Part shown: positions 36,345 through 44,784 of the stretch, one piece after another
Layout: each line of letters opens with the position of its first letter
Numbering within the stretch: the first letter of the stretch is position 1
NCBI GenBank assembly: GCA_036500605.1
Contig: DASYBU010000019.1
Location: 1 to 64,000, forward strand
Direction: 5' to 3'
Origin: JAFALK01 sp036500605
Lineage (GTDB): Bacteria; Pseudomonadota; Gammaproteobacteria; Burkholderiales; Burkholderiaceae_C
Length of the DNA: 64,000 nucleotides
The notes under the pieces: model-generated
Databases searched by the model: none
Told to the model about the DNA's origin: nothing
The model's input: only the letters and a program-made list of their open reading frames with translations
Position numbers and translations under genes: made by a program

Positions 36345-36436
36345 GGGGCCAGACCATAGCAAAAGCCGGCGAGCGCCGTGGAAGCGTCGGGAATTAGAGT
36401 TTTACCTCTAATTTGCTGCGTCGCACCAAAATCCGC

Positions 36437-36485
36437 TTGCAATGCTCCGGGACATCCCTATACTTCAGTTTGTGCAGTGCAACAA
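36437..36485 (+). promoter_or_regulatory. Phasin promoter with overlapping operator-like dyad
   Basis: A good sigma-70 promoter: TTGCAA (36437-36442), 16 bp spacer, TATACT (36459-36464). The expected transcription start falls in TTGTGCAGTGCAACAA (36470-36485), a TGCA-rich imperfect dyad with TTGT/ACAA arms. PHB-responsive repressors of the PhaR family bind TGCA-rich sites at phasin promoters, so this is a candidate PhaR operator. The assignment is inference; the phaR gene is not in the window. Confidence 0.6.
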
Positions 36486-36563
36486 AACACTGTTTCCGGC
36501 GATAGAAGTCTTGCCGCCGGACCATCAACCACGGGGCGAGGCCCCGAACCAGGAGCTCACATT

Positions 36564-37106
36564 ATGCTGACCGCTGAACAAGTCTTCGCCGCCCAAAAAG
36601 CCAATATGGAAACCCTGTTCGGTCTGACGAACAAGGCCTTCGAAGGCGTCGAAAAGCTCGTCGAACTGAACCTGCAAGTGGCCAAGGCCGCTCTGAGCGA
36701 AGCCGCCGAGAACACCAAGGCCGCTCTGTCGGTCAAGGATGCACAAGAACTGCTGAGCCTGCAAGCCAATCTGCTGCAACCGAGCGCCGACAAGGCCGCT
36801 TCGTACAGCCGTCATCTGTACGAAATCGCTTCCAGCACCAATGCTGAAGTGGTCAAGGTTGCTGAAGCCCAACTGGCCGACGTGCAAACCAAGTTCGCCA
36901 GCGTGATCGACAGCGCCGCCAAGAACGCCCCGGCCGGCACCGAAAACGCCGTCGCCCTGGTGAAGTCGGCTGTTGCTGCCGCCACCAACGCTTTCGAGTC
37001 GGTGCAAAAGGCTGCCAAGCAAGCCGCCGATGTGGCCGAAGCCAACTTCCAAGCCGCCACGACCGCGACCACCAAGGCCGCTGCCAAGGCGACCAAGCGC
37101 GCTTAA
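36564..37106 (+). CDS. phaP: Phasin, PHB granule-associated protein
   Basis: 180 residues, almost entirely helical and rich in Ala and Lys, as phasins are. The N-terminus MLTAEQVFAAQKANMETLFG and the block LVELNLQVAKAALSE are typical of the betaproteobacterial phasin family. It coats polyhydroxybutyrate granules and controls their size and number. The true start is the ATG at 36564, with AGGAG 9 nt upstream; the upstream open frame is non-coding. Codon choice is biased toward CTG, GCC and AAG, as expected of a highly expressed gene. A terminator follows at 37175. Confidence 0.94.
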   Translation: MLTAEQVFAAQKANMETLFGLTNKAFEGVEKLVELNLQVAKAALSEAAENTKAALSVKDAQELLSLQANLLQPSADKAASYSRHLYEIASSTNAEVVKVAEAQLADVQTKFASVIDSAAKNAPAGTENAVALVKSAVAAATNAFESVQKAAKQAADVAEANFQAATTATTKAAAKATKRA

Positions 37107-37174
37107 ATCGCGACGCTCGTAACGATTGTCTCCTCGGTGCCCTCCGGAGCTCACGGCTCCAAGCACTGATTCAG

Positions 37175-37200
37175 AGCCCGGCTTATGCCGGGCTTTTTTT
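37175..37200 (+). terminator. Rho-independent terminator after phaP
   Basis: An 8-bp perfect stem (AGCCCGGC, 37175-37182; GCCGGGCT, 37187-37194) with a TTAT loop is followed by a run of T to 37200. It terminates the phasin transcript. Confidence 0.92.
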
Positions 37201-37250
37201 CGTCTGGCTTCGGCTGGCTTCGTCCTGCTTCGTCTGGCCTCATCTGACTC
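37201..37250. repeat. Degenerate 10-bp tandem repeat, five units
   Basis: Five consecutive ten-base units resembling CGTCTGGCTT fill exactly the space between the phasin terminator and the stop codon of the Lon-like gene. Units differ by one to three bases. It looks like a short intergenic minisatellite. Confidence 0.75.
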
Positions 37251-37895
37251 TCAACGCTCTTGCTGCTTGATGCCGAGTTTCTCCAACTGATCCGCCACCA
37301 GCTCCAACCGCAGCAGCGGGTTGTCCAGCGCCATCAGATGCTGCCGCTCATGCTCCGCCAAGGGCAGCAACTCACTCCAGCGATTGGCGAGCCAGCCGCA
37401 ATCACCCCAGGCATACGGCGGCTGCAAGGGCATGTCCCCGGCTTCGCAACCTTGTTGCAGCGTCTGGAGAAATCCTTGCAGCAGCGTCGACAGCGGCCGC
37501 AGATCCTCGGGCACGAGGATGGCGGCGTCGTCTTTCATCAGTTCCGCCTGCCCTGTCCACAAGCCATGCTTGAGGCATTCGCTCTCACGCAGATGAAAGC
37601 GCTGGCCGCCACGTGCGCGCACCAGCATCAGGCCAGCTTGCGGGCGCTCCCAGTGGTTCAGATGGGCCAGCGTACCGGTGGCGTGGAACAGCTCCTTGCC
37701 GAACGCTTCGCTGCCGGGCAGGCGCTCACGCACCTCGCTCCCGGCGGTCAGACCCACCACGCCAAAAGGCTCGCCGCTTTCGATGCAGCGGCCGATCATG
37801 TCCAGGTAGCGCGGCTCGAAAATCCGTAAGGCCAGCCGCCCACCGGGAAAGAGCACCTGATGGAGCGGAAAGAGCGCGAGCGGCTGAGGCAGCAT
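37251..37895 (-). CDS. Lon protease N-terminal (substrate-binding) domain protein
   Basis: 214 residues that consist only of the LON N-terminal domain: LPLFPL-type opening (LALFPLHQVLFPGG), LRIFEPRYLDMI, and a helical C-terminal part. There is no AAA+ or protease domain. Such stand-alone proteins are common in proteobacteria, with unknown function. The start at 37895 (MLPQPLALF) gives the family N-terminus; the frame is open to 37928. It is convergent with phaP. Confidence 0.88.
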   Translation of the reverse strand: MLPQPLALFPLHQVLFPGGRLALRIFEPRYLDMIGRCIESGEPFGVVGLTAGSEVRERLPGSEAFGKELFHATGTLAHLNHWERPQAGLMLVRARGGQRFHLRESECLKHGLWTGQAELMKDDAAILVPEDLRPLSTLLQGFLQTLQQGCEAGDMPLQPPYAWGDCGWLANRWSELLPLAEHERQHLMALDNPLLRLELVADQLEKLGIKQQER

Positions 37896-37978
37896 CAGGC
37901 GCGATTGTGCGCCTGGAGGGGCCAGCAACGGAAGTGGTCACTTCCTTGCTGGCACCTGTCACCCGCTCAGATCAGGCC

Positions 37979-39001
37979 TCAGGTCGGCTTGACGAAGCCG
38001 GCTTCCTTGTACGCCGCCTCGACGGTGGCCTTGCCCAGTCGGCCGACCATTTCCTGGTGGACCGGCATCAGCGCCCTCTTCCACTCGTTCACCTCAGCAG
38101 GCGTGAGCGTGTAGATGGTGACCTTGCCACTGGCCTTGATCTTGTCCATCGCGGACGCATTCTCGGTGGCCGCAATCGCATTGGCGTAGGTGGTGGCGTC
38201 CTTCATCGCGCCATCAAGGATGGTGCGGATGTCGGGCGGCAGGCCGTCCCAGAATTTCTTGTTGGCGATCGCCGCATAGGCCAGGTGGCCGTGGTTGGAG
38301 ATCGTCATGTGCTTTTGCACTTCGTAAATGCGCTGGGTGTAGAAGTTGGAAGGCACGCCTTCGGTGCCATCGACCACGCCCGTCTGCAAGCCCTGGTAGA
38401 GCTCGCTGAAAGCCATCACCTGCGGGATCGCGCCGAGCGCGCGCATCTGCGCATCGAGCACCTTCGAGCTCTGGATGCGCATCTTGAGGCCCTTGAAGTC
38501 GGCCACGTGGTGCAGCGGCTTGTTGGCGCTCATGATGTGGAAGCCGTTGTCCCAATAGGCCAAGCCCTTGACGCCCTTGGCTTCGAGCTTCTTGAACAGC
38601 CCCTGTCCGACCGCGCCTTCGGTCAGCGCATGGAAGGCGTCACTGTCCTTGAACAGATAGGGCAGGTCGAAGACCTCGAATTCCTTCACGCCCAGCGGCG
38701 CAAATTTGGCCAACGAAGGCGCGAGCATCTGCACGGAACCCAGTTGCAGCGCCTCCATCTCTTCCTTGTCCTTGTAGAGCTGGCTGTTCGGGTAGACCTC
38801 GACCTTGACGCGGCCCTTGGTCCTCTCTTCGGCCAGTTCCTTGAAGCGCTGCGCGCCCTTGCCCTTGGGCGTGTCGGCGGCCACCACGTGGCTGAACTTG
38901 ATCACGATGGGCGCTTGCGCCTTGGCGTCGAACGCAGCCAGGGGCAAGGTGCTGGCCAGGGCGGCGCCCAGGATTTCACGGCGACGTAGGGAGTGGGTCA
39001 T
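37979..39001 (-). CDS. dctP: TRAP transporter substrate-binding protein DctP (copy 2)
   Basis: Periplasmic C4-dicarboxylate-type binding protein, 340 residues. The signal sequence contains RRRE followed by a hydrophobic stretch and DAKAQA. Motifs include IKFSHVVAADTPKG, KDKEEMEALQLG, GLKMRIQSSKVLDAQM with the carboxylate-binding Arg, and GTEGVPSNFYTQ. AAGGAGA lies just before the ATG at 39001, which fixes the start; the upstream open frame overlaps dctM out of frame. It is about 80% identical to the DctP at 40960, so one operon encodes two binding proteins around one DctQM. Confidence 0.95.
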   Translation of the reverse strand: MTHSLRRREILGAALASTLPLAAFDAKAQAPIVIKFSHVVAADTPKGKGAQRFKELAEERTKGRVKVEVYPNSQLYKDKEEMEALQLGSVQMLAPSLAKFAPLGVKEFEVFDLPYLFKDSDAFHALTEGAVGQGLFKKLEAKGVKGLAYWDNGFHIMSANKPLHHVADFKGLKMRIQSSKVLDAQMRALGAIPQVMAFSELYQGLQTGVVDGTEGVPSNFYTQRIYEVQKHMTISNHGHLAYAAIANKKFWDGLPPDIRTILDGAMKDATTYANAIAATENASAMDKIKASGKVTIYTLTPAEVNEWKRALMPVHQEMVGRLGKATVEAAYKEAGFVKPT

Positions 39002-39024
39002 TGATGTCTCCTTGTGTTTTGGAA

Positions 39025-40311
39025 TCAGCCCGTCGCGCCCAGCAGGTGCGGCAAAGCCAGGGACAGCGTGGGCCAGTAGGTGACCAGCGCCAGGAAAATC
39101 AGCATGGTCAGCAGCCACGGCCAGACGGCGATGGTCAGCTCGGTGATGCCCATCTTGGCGATGCCCGAGGCCACGTACAGGTTCAGCCCCACGGGCGGGT
39201 GGCACATGCCGACTTCCATGTTGACCACGATGAGGATGCCGAAGTGCACCGGGTCGATGCCCAGCTTCATCGCCACCGGGTACAGGATGGGCGCCATGAT
39301 CAGGATGATCGAAGACGGCTCCATGAAGTTGCCGGCCATCAGCAGCAGGATGTTGACCACGAGCAGGAAGGCCACATGCCCGAGCCCGAAGCTGACCAGC
39401 CAGTCGGCCAGATGCTGCGGGATCTGCTCATTGGCCAGCACGAAGCTGAACAGCACCGCGTTGGTGATGATGTAGAGCAGCATCGCGCTCATATTGGCCG
39501 AAGCCAGCAGCACCCGAGGCACGTCCTTGAGCTTCAGATCCTTGTAGACGAAGACCGCGATGAAGAAGGCATAGACCGCCGCCATGGCCGCCGCTTCGGT
39601 GGGCGTGAACAGGCCGGAGTAGATACCGCCCATCACGATCACGACCAGCATCAGGCCCCAGATCGACTCGCGGAAGGTCTGCCAACGGTACGCCCAGGTG
39701 GCCTTGACTAGGCGCGGGTAGTTGTTCTTGCGGGCCCGGTACCAGGTGGTGATGCCCAACATCGTGGCCAGTACAGCGCCGGGCACCACGCCCGCAATGA
39801 ACATCGCACCGAGCGAGGTATTGGTGGAGACCGAATACATCACCATCGCGATCGAGGGCGGAATCAGGATGCCCAGGCCGCCCGAGGTGGTGATCACGCC
39901 CGCGCCAAAGCGCGGCGGAAAACCGGCCTTGACCATCGCTGGCATCAGGATGGAGCCGATGGCCACCACCGTCGCTGGCGATGAACCCGACAGCGCCGCG
40001 AACAACGCACAGGCCAGCACGGCTGTCAGCCCCAGGCCGCCATGCCAATGCCCCACCAGGGCGCCGGCAAAATTGATCATCCGCCGTGCAACCCCTCCGT
40101 GAGTCAGGAAATTGCCGGCCAGGATGAAGAAGGGGATCGCCATGATCTCGAAATGTTCGAGACCGGTGAACAGCTTGTGCGCCACCTCCATCGTGGGCAC
40201 GTCGGTGAAGCCGAAGACGAAGGTCAGCACGGTCAGGCCGAGCGCGATCGAGATCGGCATGCCCGTGAGCATGAGCGCGATCAGCAGACCGAAGATGATG
40301 AGGCCGTTCAT
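39025..40311 (-). CDS. dctM: TRAP transporter large permease DctM
   Basis: 428 residues with about twelve membrane helices; the family signature ALSGSSPATVVAIGSILMPAM is present, along with GGLGILIPPSIAMVMY. It forms the sodium-coupled permease with DctQ and takes up C4-dicarboxylates delivered by DctP. Its start overlaps the stop of dctQ by four bases and it is followed by the second dctP after 23 bp. Confidence 0.96.
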   Translation of the reverse strand: MNGLIIFGLLIALMLTGMPISIALGLTVLTFVFGFTDVPTMEVAHKLFTGLEHFEIMAIPFFILAGNFLTHGGVARRMINFAGALVGHWHGGLGLTAVLACALFAALSGSSPATVVAIGSILMPAMVKAGFPPRFGAGVITTSGGLGILIPPSIAMVMYSVSTNTSLGAMFIAGVVPGAVLATMLGITTWYRARKNNYPRLVKATWAYRWQTFRESIWGLMLVVIVMGGIYSGLFTPTEAAAMAAVYAFFIAVFVYKDLKLKDVPRVLLASANMSAMLLYIITNAVLFSFVLANEQIPQHLADWLVSFGLGHVAFLLVVNILLLMAGNFMEPSSIILIMAPILYPVAMKLGIDPVHFGILIVVNMEVGMCHPPVGLNLYVASGIAKMGITELTIAVWPWLLTMLIFLALVTYWPTLSLALPHLLGATG

Positions 40312-40922
40312 GCTGCCGCTCCTTGTTTTTCTTCTTCGACGCCTTCCACATGCCCGTGGTCATGGTGGGGCAGTGTCCCCGTATGCCAGAAGTTCCACGC
40401 CACCTGCAGGAAGCGGAAGCACATCAGCGAGGAGCCGAGCGGGATCGCCATGTAGATGATCCAGGTCGGCCACTCCAGGTCGGGCGTGGTCGGGCCCTCG
40501 GTGAGATCGCTCAGGTCCATGCCGAACAAGTCCCAGAAGTAGTAGTGGGCCCCGTTTCTCCAGACAAACGCCGCACCCAGCGTCGCGATGACGCCGGTGA
40601 ACAGCGCGCCCGCCAGCAGGCCGAACATCACGAAGAAGCCGCGCTTCCTCGGCTCCAGCCGATTGATCGCGACGTCCACCCCCACGTGGATGCCGGTGCG
40701 CACCCCATAGGCCGCGCCGAACTTGGCCATCCAGACAAACAGGTAGATCGTGGCCTCCTGCGCCCAGGAAAAATTGAGCGAGAGCAGCCAGTCCTGCAGG
40801 CCCGGGATGGCAAAGCCGGAGGCATAGCGGTGGACGACCGCAGCAAAGGTGATGAGCGTGGCCAAGGCCATGAGGAGGGCGATGAAGCTCTCCTCCAGCC
40901 GATCCAGGATGCGCATGAACAT
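40308..40922 (-). CDS. dctQ: TRAP transporter small permease DctQ
   Basis: 204 residues with four predicted membrane helices, the normal plan for the small TRAP subunit. The stretch WAQEATIYLFVWMAKFGAAY and the following RTGIHVGVDV are the family signature. It pairs with DctM, whose gene overlaps it. The C-terminal tail is acidic and His-rich (HHDHGHVEG) and is not part of the conserved core. Confidence 0.95.
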   Translation of the reverse strand: MFMRILDRLEESFIALLMALATLITFAAVVHRYASGFAIPGLQDWLLSLNFSWAQEATIYLFVWMAKFGAAYGVRTGIHVGVDVAINRLEPRKRGFFVMFGLLAGALFTGVIATLGAAFVWRNGAHYYFWDLFGMDLSDLTEGPTTPDLEWPTWIIYMAIPLGSSLMCFRFLQVAWNFWHTGTLPHHDHGHVEGVEEEKQGAAA

Positions 40923-40959
40923 GAGGATTACCTCAGCAAGGGTGGATCAGTTCGGCTTA

Positions 40960-41994
40960 TCAGTTGGGCTTGACGAAGCCGGCTTCCTTGTAGGCAGCCT
41001 CGACCGTGGCCTTGCCCACACGGCCTTCCATTTCCTTGTGGACCGGCATCAGCGCTTTCTTCAGCTCGTTGATCTCGCCTGCAGTCGGCGTGTAGATATT
41101 GACCTTGCCGCTGGCCTTGATCTTGTCCATGGCGTTGGCGTTTTCACTGGCCGCCAGGGCGTTGGCATAGGTGGTGGCCTCTTTCAGCGCGCCTTCGAGC
41201 TCCGTGCGGATATCCGCCGGCAGGCCGTCCCAGAACTTCTTGTTGACGATCACCGCGTAGGCCAGATGGCCGTGGTTGGTCACCGTCATGTCCTTCTGCA
41301 CCTCATACACGCGCTGCGTGTAGTAGTTGGACGGCGTGCTTTCGGTGCCATCGACCACGCCGGTCTGCAGGCTCTGGTAGAGCTCGCTGAAGGCAATCAC
41401 TTGCGGGATCGCGCCCAGGGCGCGCATCTGCGCGTCGAGCACCTTGGAGCTCTGGATGCGCATCTTCAGGCCCTTGAAATCGGCCACATGATGCAGCGGC
41501 CGGTTGGCGCTCATCAGGGTGAAGCCGTTGTCCCAGTAGGCGAGGCCCTTGACGCCCTTGGCTTCGAGCTTTTGCAGCAGCTGCTTGCCCAGCGCACCTT
41601 CCGTCAGCGCGCGGAAAGCCTCGGCGTCCTTGAACAGGAAGGGCAGATCGAAGACCTCGAATTCCTTGACACCCAGCGGCGCAAACTTGGACAGCGAAGG
41701 GGCCAGCATCTGCACCGAACCGAGTTGCAACGCCTCGATCTCTTCCTTGTCCTTGTAGAGCTGGCTGTTCGGATAGACCTCGACCTTGACGCGACCATGC
41801 GTGGCGGCTTCCGCCAATTCCTTGAACCGCACCGCGCCCTTGCCCTTGGGCGTGTCGGGCGCCACCACATGGCTGAACTTGATGACGATCGGTTCCTGTG
41901 CCCAGGCTCCGCTCGAGGAGAACGTTAGGCCAAGTGTCAGGGCGGTGCCGAGAGCGGCGCTCAACAGGCTACGGCGTGCGAGGGTATGCAGCAT
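40960..41994 (-). CDS. dctP: TRAP transporter substrate-binding protein DctP (copy 1)
   Basis: 344-residue periplasmic dicarboxylate-binding protein, signal peptide about 1-32 (ending GAWAQ). It has IKFSHVVAPDTPKG, GLKMRIQSSKVLDAQM and GTESTPSNYYTQ. It is the first gene of dctP-dctQ-dctM-dctP and lies divergent from the sensor kinase across 134 bp. It differs from copy 2 mostly in the signal peptide and at scattered surface positions, consistent with a duplication after which both copies stayed functional. Confidence 0.95.
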   Translation of the reverse strand: MLHTLARRSLLSAALGTALTLGLTFSSSGAWAQEPIVIKFSHVVAPDTPKGKGAVRFKELAEAATHGRVKVEVYPNSQLYKDKEEIEALQLGSVQMLAPSLSKFAPLGVKEFEVFDLPFLFKDAEAFRALTEGALGKQLLQKLEAKGVKGLAYWDNGFTLMSANRPLHHVADFKGLKMRIQSSKVLDAQMRALGAIPQVIAFSELYQSLQTGVVDGTESTPSNYYTQRVYEVQKDMTVTNHGHLAYAVIVNKKFWDGLPADIRTELEGALKEATTYANALAASENANAMDKIKASGKVNIYTPTAGEINELKKALMPVHKEMEGRVGKATVEAAYKEAGFVKPN

Positions 41995-42128
41995 GGTCTT
42001 GTCTCCTAGGGTTTTGTGGGTATCGGTCTTGTATGCTCGTCAAAACAGAGCGTTAGGGCCAGTGTGGTTTTCCGCAGCATCGGTCTGATTCTGGAACCCA
42101 GAGCGGCGCTGCGCATAGACTGCCGCGC

Positions 42129-44042
42129 ATGTCTTCCGCGCCGCCCTCGCCCCGCCTGCTCGCCTCGCCGCCCACTGCGGTGGACATGGGCTTGTGGTGG
42201 CTGCCGATGGTGCTGGGCCTGCTGTTCGTCGCCGTGGTCGCGGCGTGGCTTCAGCACGACGACCAGATCGAGCAGGAAAACCTCCAGACCACCCTGATCA
42301 CGGATTCGCTGTCGCTTGAATCCACCTTGCGCACCGTGGTCTTGACCGAGCAGGCACGGCTGGACCAGATGGCCGCCGATCTCGGTCGCCTGCGGCCTGG
42401 ACAGGAGTTCCCGCACCTGCAGGAGAATGAGCAGTTGCTGCAGGCACTGCGTCGAGGCTGGGTCAGCGTGACCTGGCTGGGCCCCGACCATCGCGTGGTG
42501 CAAGAGGCCCCCGAGGCCGCCACCGTGGCCGCTGCAGACCGCACACATGGCCAATCCATCCACCTGCACGCCCGCATCAACGATGGCCAGGGCCAGGCTC
42601 GAGGAGAGCTGATCGCCCGGTTGCAGGCGGGTGAGTTGCTGCGCAAATATGTGCCCTGGTGGCTGGCGCGGCGCTACGAAGTGCGCATGGTCGATGCGCT
42701 GGACCAGGAGATTTCAGGCGCTGCGGATCAGCCCCAGGGCTTGCCGCAGGGACTCTCGCACCGCATCTCTTTCGATCCGCCGCTGCCCGGCATCTCGCTC
42801 GAGCTGACCGCGCGCGACAAGGTCAAGCGCTGGCACCAGCGTCTGCCGGTGCTGCTGATCGTCGGCTTCCTCGTGCTGATCACCTGGGCCAGCCTGGCGC
42901 TGCGCCGGCAGATGCAGCGTGCGGTGCAAGCCAGCGAGGCCTGGCGCACCGAGGCCGGCTGGCGCCGCGCGATGGAGGACTCCATGCAGGTCGGCCTGCG
43001 CGCCCGCGATCTCGACGGCACGCTGCTCTACGTGAACCGCACCTTCGAGCATCTGGTGGGCCGCCCCGCCGAAACATTGGTCGGCACGGGCGTGCCCTAC
43101 CCCTACTGGCTGCCCGACGATATCGAGGGCGCCATGATTCGCCATCGCCGCAACCTGGCTGGCGGTGCGCCGCCCGATGGCTACGAGGCCACCTGGCTGC
43201 GGGCCGACGGCCGCGAGGTGCGCGTGATGGTGCTGGACGCGCCCCTGATCGACGCCGCCGGTCACCACGTGGGCTGGATGGGCTCGGTGCTCGACATCAC
43301 CGAACGCCGCGCCGCCGAGGAGCGCGAACGCCGTCAATTTGAGCAGTTAGCCCACCACGCGCGCCTGACCACCTTCGGCGAGATTGCCTCCACGTTGGCG
43401 CACGAGCTGAACCAGCCGCTGACGGTGATCAGCAGCTACAGCGCGGGCCTGCAAAATGCCTTGAAAGCGCGCGGGCTGACCGATGCCGACATCCTCGCCG
43501 CCCTGCAAACGCTCGGTGATCACGCCGCCCAGGCCGGGCGCATCGTGGCGCGCATCCGCGAGTTCCTGTCCCGCCATGAACCGCGCGACGAGCCCGTGGT
43601 GCTCGAAGACGTCGCCCGCCAGGCCGGCGAACTGCTGGCTCAGGAACTGCGCAAGCGCGGCATCGAAACCCTGCTGCGGGTGGAGCCCGGCCTGCGCCCG
43701 GTGCGCGGTGATCCGGTCCTGCTCGAGCAGGTGCTGGTCAACCTGATCCGCAATGCGGCCGATGCGATGAACGACAGCGAAAGACGCAGGCTCGACATCA
43801 GCCTCCAGTCTGCGGGCAAGAGCGAGGCTCGCATCGAGGTGCGCGACAGCGGCCCCGGGCTCAAGGGCCTCACCATCCGCGAACTCTGCCAGCCCTTCTT
43901 CTCGACCAAACGCGAAGGCATGGGGCTGGGCCTGGCGATCTGCCGCAGTCTGATCGAGTCGCACAAGGGCGAATTCGATGCCGTTGACATGCCCGAAGGC
44001 GGCGCCTGCTTCAGCGTCACCTTGCCCTGCTGGGAGGAATGA
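42129..44042 (+). CDS. dctS: C4-dicarboxylate-responsive sensor histidine kinase
   Basis: 637 residues: membrane helix (about 20-42), extracytoplasmic sensor domain, second helix (about 240-260), PAS domain (about 275-395), HisKA with His425 (TLAHELNQPLT), then HATPase_c with NLIRNAADAMN, DSGPGLKG and GMGLGLAIC. The architecture and the divergent TRAP operon match DctS of Rhodobacter, which senses C4-dicarboxylates and controls dctPQM. The stop is five bases before the regulator start. It is related to the kinase at 5488 but has one PAS domain fewer. Confidence 0.92.
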   Translation: MSSAPPSPRLLASPPTAVDMGLWWLPMVLGLLFVAVVAAWLQHDDQIEQENLQTTLITDSLSLESTLRTVVLTEQARLDQMAADLGRLRPGQEFPHLQENEQLLQALRRGWVSVTWLGPDHRVVQEAPEAATVAAADRTHGQSIHLHARINDGQGQARGELIARLQAGELLRKYVPWWLARRYEVRMVDALDQEISGAADQPQGLPQGLSHRISFDPPLPGISLELTARDKVKRWHQRLPVLLIVGFLVLITWASLALRRQMQRAVQASEAWRTEAGWRRAMEDSMQVGLRARDLDGTLLYVNRTFEHLVGRPAETLVGTGVPYPYWLPDDIEGAMIRHRRNLAGGAPPDGYEATWLRADGREVRVMVLDAPLIDAAGHHVGWMGSVLDITERRAAEERERRQFEQLAHHARLTTFGEIASTLAHELNQPLTVISSYSAGLQNALKARGLTDADILAALQTLGDHAAQAGRIVARIREFLSRHEPRDEPVVLEDVARQAGELLAQELRKRGIETLLRVEPGLRPVRGDPVLLEQVLVNLIRNAADAMNDSERRRLDISLQSAGKSEARIEVRDSGPGLKGLTIRELCQPFFSTKREGMGLGLAICRSLIESHKGEFDAVDMPEGGACFSVTLPCWEE

Positions 44043-44046
44043 AGAA

Positions 44047-44667
44047 GTGCAAGCGACGACAGTTTTCCTCGTGGACGATGAGCCTGCAGTACGCGCGGCG
44101 CTCTGCTTCCTGCTGCGCTCGCGCGGCTTGAGCGTGTTGGACTTCGGCAGCGCCGAAGCCCTGCTCGAACAGATCGAAGCCTGGGGCGGGACTGTGCCGC
44201 CGGGCTGCTTTGTGCTTGACGTGCGCATGCAGCAGATGAGCGGCCTGGCGCTGCACGACGTCCTGCTCGCACGCGGCCTGCGCCAGCCGGTGCTGTTCCT
44301 GAGCGGCCATGGCGACATCCCGATGGTGGTCGAAGCGCTCAAGAAAGGCGCTTTCGATTTTCTGGAGAAGCCTTACAGCGACAACACGCTGGTCGATCGC
44401 ATCGAGAAGGCACTCAGCGTGGCCAGCGCGATGCACCAGGATGCCGCCCGCGACACGGAGGTGCGCGCGCGCCTGGCCTGCCTCACACCGCGCGAACGTG
44501 ACGTGATGCGCCTGGTGGCGGCGGGCCGGCTCAACAAGCAGATCGCGGCCGACCTGAACCTGGCGATGCGCACGGTCGAGGTCTATCGCGCACGCGTTTT
44601 TGCGAAGCTGGAACTGCGCTCAAGCGCGGAGTTAGGGGCTCTGCTCGCTCAGTATCCCGAGGCTTGA
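44047..44667 (+). CDS. dctR: Response regulator DctR, FixJ family, GTG start
   Basis: 206 residues. Receiver domain with FLVDDEPA, Asp58 (VLDVRM), SGHGD and EKPYS, followed by a LuxR-type helix-turn-helix (LTPRERDVM, NKQIAADLNLAMRTVEVYRAR). The start is a GTG at 44047: GGGAGGA lies 8 nt upstream inside the kinase's end, and the ATG-started frame from 43978 would overlap the kinase by 65 bp. It is expected to activate the divergent dctP promoter. Confidence 0.94.
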   Translation: MQATTVFLVDDEPAVRAALCFLLRSRGLSVLDFGSAEALLEQIEAWGGTVPPGCFVLDVRMQQMSGLALHDVLLARGLRQPVLFLSGHGDIPMVVEALKKGAFDFLEKPYSDNTLVDRIEKALSVASAMHQDAARDTEVRARLACLTPRERDVMRLVAAGRLNKQIAADLNLAMRTVEVYRARVFAKLELRSSAELGALLAQYPEA

Positions 44668-44690
44668 ACAGGTAACGCGGATACAGGTTT

Positions 44691-44763
44691 TGAACATGGA
44701 TACACAGGATGAACAGGATGAATACCCGGGGCCATCCTGTGCATCCTGTTCATCCATGTTCAA
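44691..44763. repeat. Palindromic repeat, copy C (inverted arrangement)
   Basis: Inverted repeat built from the same unit as copies A and B: left arm 44692-44720, right arm 44733-44763, loop ACCCGGGG-like. Here the ACATGGAT ends face outward and the ACAGGAT words face the loop, the reverse of A and B. It lies between the convergent dctR and patatin genes. Confidence 0.85.
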
Positions 44764-44784
44764 GATGTATTGATTCCTTGCCGG

